This document shows, in pieces, positions 61,994 to 64,000 of a DNA stretch of 64,000 nucleotides (positions are counted from its first letter, which is position 1; the number at the start of each line of letters is the position of its first letter). This DNA is from Helicoverpa zea (lineage: Eukaryota > Arthropoda > Insecta > Lepidoptera > Noctuidae). The translations under genes were made by a program, and so were the position numbers. Below the pieces are notes generated by a model. The model was not told the origin of the DNA. It did no database searches and saw nothing but the letters and a program-made list of their open reading frames with translations. The DNA lies in contig NC_061465.1 in the NCBI RefSeq assembly GCF_022581195.2, forward strand, positions 4,714,501 through 4,778,500, read 5' to 3'.

Positions 61994-62394
61994 CGCCGGT
62001 GTGCCTCTGGCTTTATGAAAAACATGTTTTTCAAGGGATGTCTCAATATGTTTAAATTGATTGATGGTCTTAAGATTGATATTTTGGTCGTGTATTGTAT
62101 TTTAGTGTTCGGTTTTGCAATTGTGTAACACGTGTTGGGAGACCTAGATAATGGGGACTTGCTGAAATAATAGGTTGTGGCTGAACAAATAACAGTTGGA
62201 GTTCTGTCTAAAAATATTTATTTAATCTCCGCATGTGGTTGTTACTTAGTTGAATGTGGACTTCTATAACGTTTTTGTCGCGATTTTTTATATGACGTAT
62301 AGGTATGTATTGAAGAAATTACGTCATCAATATTTTTTGACACAAGTACCTATTAAACGCACAACTTAACGAAATCGTAATAAATAAGAAATAA
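61994..62394. other. Unassigned sequence
   Basis: Nothing recognised in these 400 bp. Confidence 0.45.
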
Positions 62395-62445
62395 ACCGGC
62401 CAAGTGCGAGTCGGACTCGCGCACCGAGGGTTCCGTACAAATGCT
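62395..62445 (+). repeat. Lepidopteran CGGCCAAGTGCGAG repeat fragment
   Basis: ACCGGCCAAGTGCGAGTCGG followed by ACTCGCGCACCGAGGGTTCC is an interspersed sequence I recognise from moth genomes; the near-palindrome GTGCGAGT/ACTCGCGCAC is within it. Element limits beyond about 62445 are unclear. Confidence 0.55.
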
Positions 62446-62910
62446 GTATAGATAAAAAGTGAGTTTCGCGCCAACCGTTCAGTTTAGAACAATCATAGTT
62501 ATGGTAATTTCGTGAGAGTCAAAATAGTTAATATTTTTTATTTTATAATATAACTAAAATAGTAGGCCAGTACCTTGTAAAAGTTATTTTATTGAAGTTA
62601 TTTATATACAACATTTTATAGTCATCATTCAGAAATCTGATTGAAAATAACTAATTATGTCTTAAAGGTCATGGGGCATATCTGACCCGCTTTGTAAAAA
62701 GTGGCGGACATGAATCAAAGTAGTTTTAAATCGTGGAGAATGGTATGACGTTTCTTTGAATATAATATTTTATTAAAATTCCATGGAGACGAATGTCCAG
62801 GATCGTTTGAAAAATATAAAAGACAAGCAGTTTCAGAGGATTGTACAGGTTGCAATGCTAGTTTTTATTGTTAAAGAATTTTCATAAAGAAGGAAGATGC
62901 CAATTCGGAT
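62446..62910. other. Unassigned flank of inverted repeat
   Basis: AT-rich; nothing recognised apart from closeness to the inverted-repeat arm. Confidence 0.4.
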
Positions 62911-63919
62911 GACCAGGATCTGATGAGGATCTGGAAACCCTGAGAAATCGAGGGCAACTCTTGAATATTGTAGGCACGCATCGAGTCATAACCAGGCATG
63001 TGAGTGTATTTTTGAGGGTACTGGTAAACAGTGAAGGTTTGGAGCTGATTTGATTATGGAGACTACAGAGAGTCGAGGGAACTCCTGAACGGTATGTTGC
63101 AACTACCACGTGTTTGGGTTTATTTTATTCGTATTGGCGAAGACTTTCCACATAGATAGGTTTGACTGCCATTGTGGGATCGATAGCAAAGATCAGATAT
63201 AGTTATGGGAACTCCTTTACAATTTATAACGTAACCTTGTGTTGGAGCTTATTTTATTTTAGGTGACGAGAATTCACTACTAACTTGGGTTAAAGCAGCC
63301 ATTGCAGGAATGGGATCTTTTATTTTTGAGGGATTAATCACCTAAAGAGCCCCAGTTTCAGGTTTTTTTCGAAACCGCCTGACGACTTGTAGCTGTCGAA
63401 TTGTAACAACGACTTCTAGAGAGTAGGATTCGCGGCTGCTGGCTTTACGTTTCTAGAGCCTTGACAAAAGTGTAAACAAATCCAACTTCAAACATATAAA
63501 AAAGCAACAAGAAAACAAAAGCAAGAAAGAAATTAAAAAGATGTTAGGTGCATCGGTCTAGAAGTCGGTGTCTAGAGGATGCATCTATATTTATTTAACC
63601 ACCGAGATCTAGATCGATGCATATAAACAGTTTTCTTGTTGTTTTAGAAGTTGTTTTTTTTTTGTAAAAAGTTTTTATTTTTAACTTTTGTGAAAAGTTC
63701 TCGTCAATACAAATAATATAAGCCCAAACACGACGTAACTAAAACATACCGAGTTCTCTCGACTTTCTCACGTCTCCATCATCAGATAAGCTCTAAACCT
63801 TCACTGTTTGATAGTATCACCAGACATACATCTGAGAATCAAGTTTTAATCCTATGCATGCCTACAATTTCTGATAGTTGCCCTCGATTTCTCAGGATTT
63901 CCATCATCAGATCCTGACC
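62911..63919. repeat. 1-kb inverted repeat with central hairpin
   Basis: Arm 62911-63152 pairs with 63690-63919 in inverse orientation. Shared blocks include AGGATCTGATGA, CCTGAGAAATCGAGGGCAAC, AACAGTGAAGGTTT, GGAGAC, the AGTCGAG-GAACTC block and CGTGTTTGGG. Within the left arm a GGA-AC...CGAGGG-AACTC-TGAA unit recurs about 126 bp later, with a weaker third copy near 63190, so the arm is a degenerate tandem of period near 130 bp. Centrally, 63549-63570 and 63600-63621 form a 22-bp stem with 19 matches. No coding sequence is recognised. A transcript would fold into a long, mismatched hairpin. Confidence 0.65.
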
Positions 63920-64000
63920 TGATGACAATGGAAATAAACGGCGAGTATACTCTTTCACTACAAAGAAATGATTTCTCAAATCCGTCAAACTTGGTCGTTT

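Noticed and set aside
1..64000. CRISPR arrays, bacterial operons or phage-like systems
   Set aside because: Sequence is clearly eukaryotic, with introns, Pol III genes and transposons; no regularly spaced repeats or prokaryotic gene layout.

Overview
The window looks like a gene-poor, AT-rich stretch of a lepidopteran (moth) genome, probably an intergenic and long-intron landscape. The call rests on two full-length insect-type 5S rRNA genes, a tRNA-headed SINE whose 3' end matches an RTE-type LINE (typical of noctuid-like moths), and several repeat families I recognise from moth and butterfly genomes. The exact species cannot be read from the sequence. No complete protein-coding host gene is visible. 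The one host-like coding piece is a short first exon at 22593-22659 that encodes a signal peptide and ends at a consensus splice donor, so most of the window after it may be its intron.

Layout. 1-7266 is mostly unassigned AT-rich sequence with one truncated SINE (3105-3235). 7275-10108 is a nested hAT-type transposon stack: an outer element with an exact 8-bp target duplication, a probable middle element, an inner hAT (8710-9601) with its own exact 8-bp duplication, and a trapped retroelement C-terminal coding fragment (8008-8640). 11600-13822 holds two near-identical 5S rRNA genes facing each other, with a repeat carrying a GT microsatellite and a strong foldback between them. 14281-14553 has promoter-like features. 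16156-16226 is a 29-bp SINE remnant bracketed by a perfect 21-bp duplication. 17891-18981 is a second hAT element with an 8-bp duplication. 22140-22659 contains a CpG-rich block and the signal-peptide exon. 26-36 kb has LINE-type tails and an old 5S-derived fragment (about 36.5 kb).

38088-39051 is a TA-flanked DNA transposon with 36-bp inverted ends. Its left 170 bp recurs by eye without change, inverted, in a 227-bp MITE at 46206-46432. 44044-46492 is a nest: a decayed Harbinger element (split HARBI1-like transposase remnant on the minus strand) holding a P-element-like transposon (45165-46134, exact 8-bp duplication, a THAP-domain first exon) and that MITE. 48.0-49.5 kb contains two SINEs and an RTE LINE 3' end in the same orientation. 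61.9-64.0 kb contains a LINE tail insertion and a 1-kb inverted repeat at the right edge.

I found no operon-like or defence-like system. The most informative content is transposon history: how one MITE was made from a single transposon end, a three-level hAT nest, and a THAP-bearing P-like element inside a Harbinger relic.
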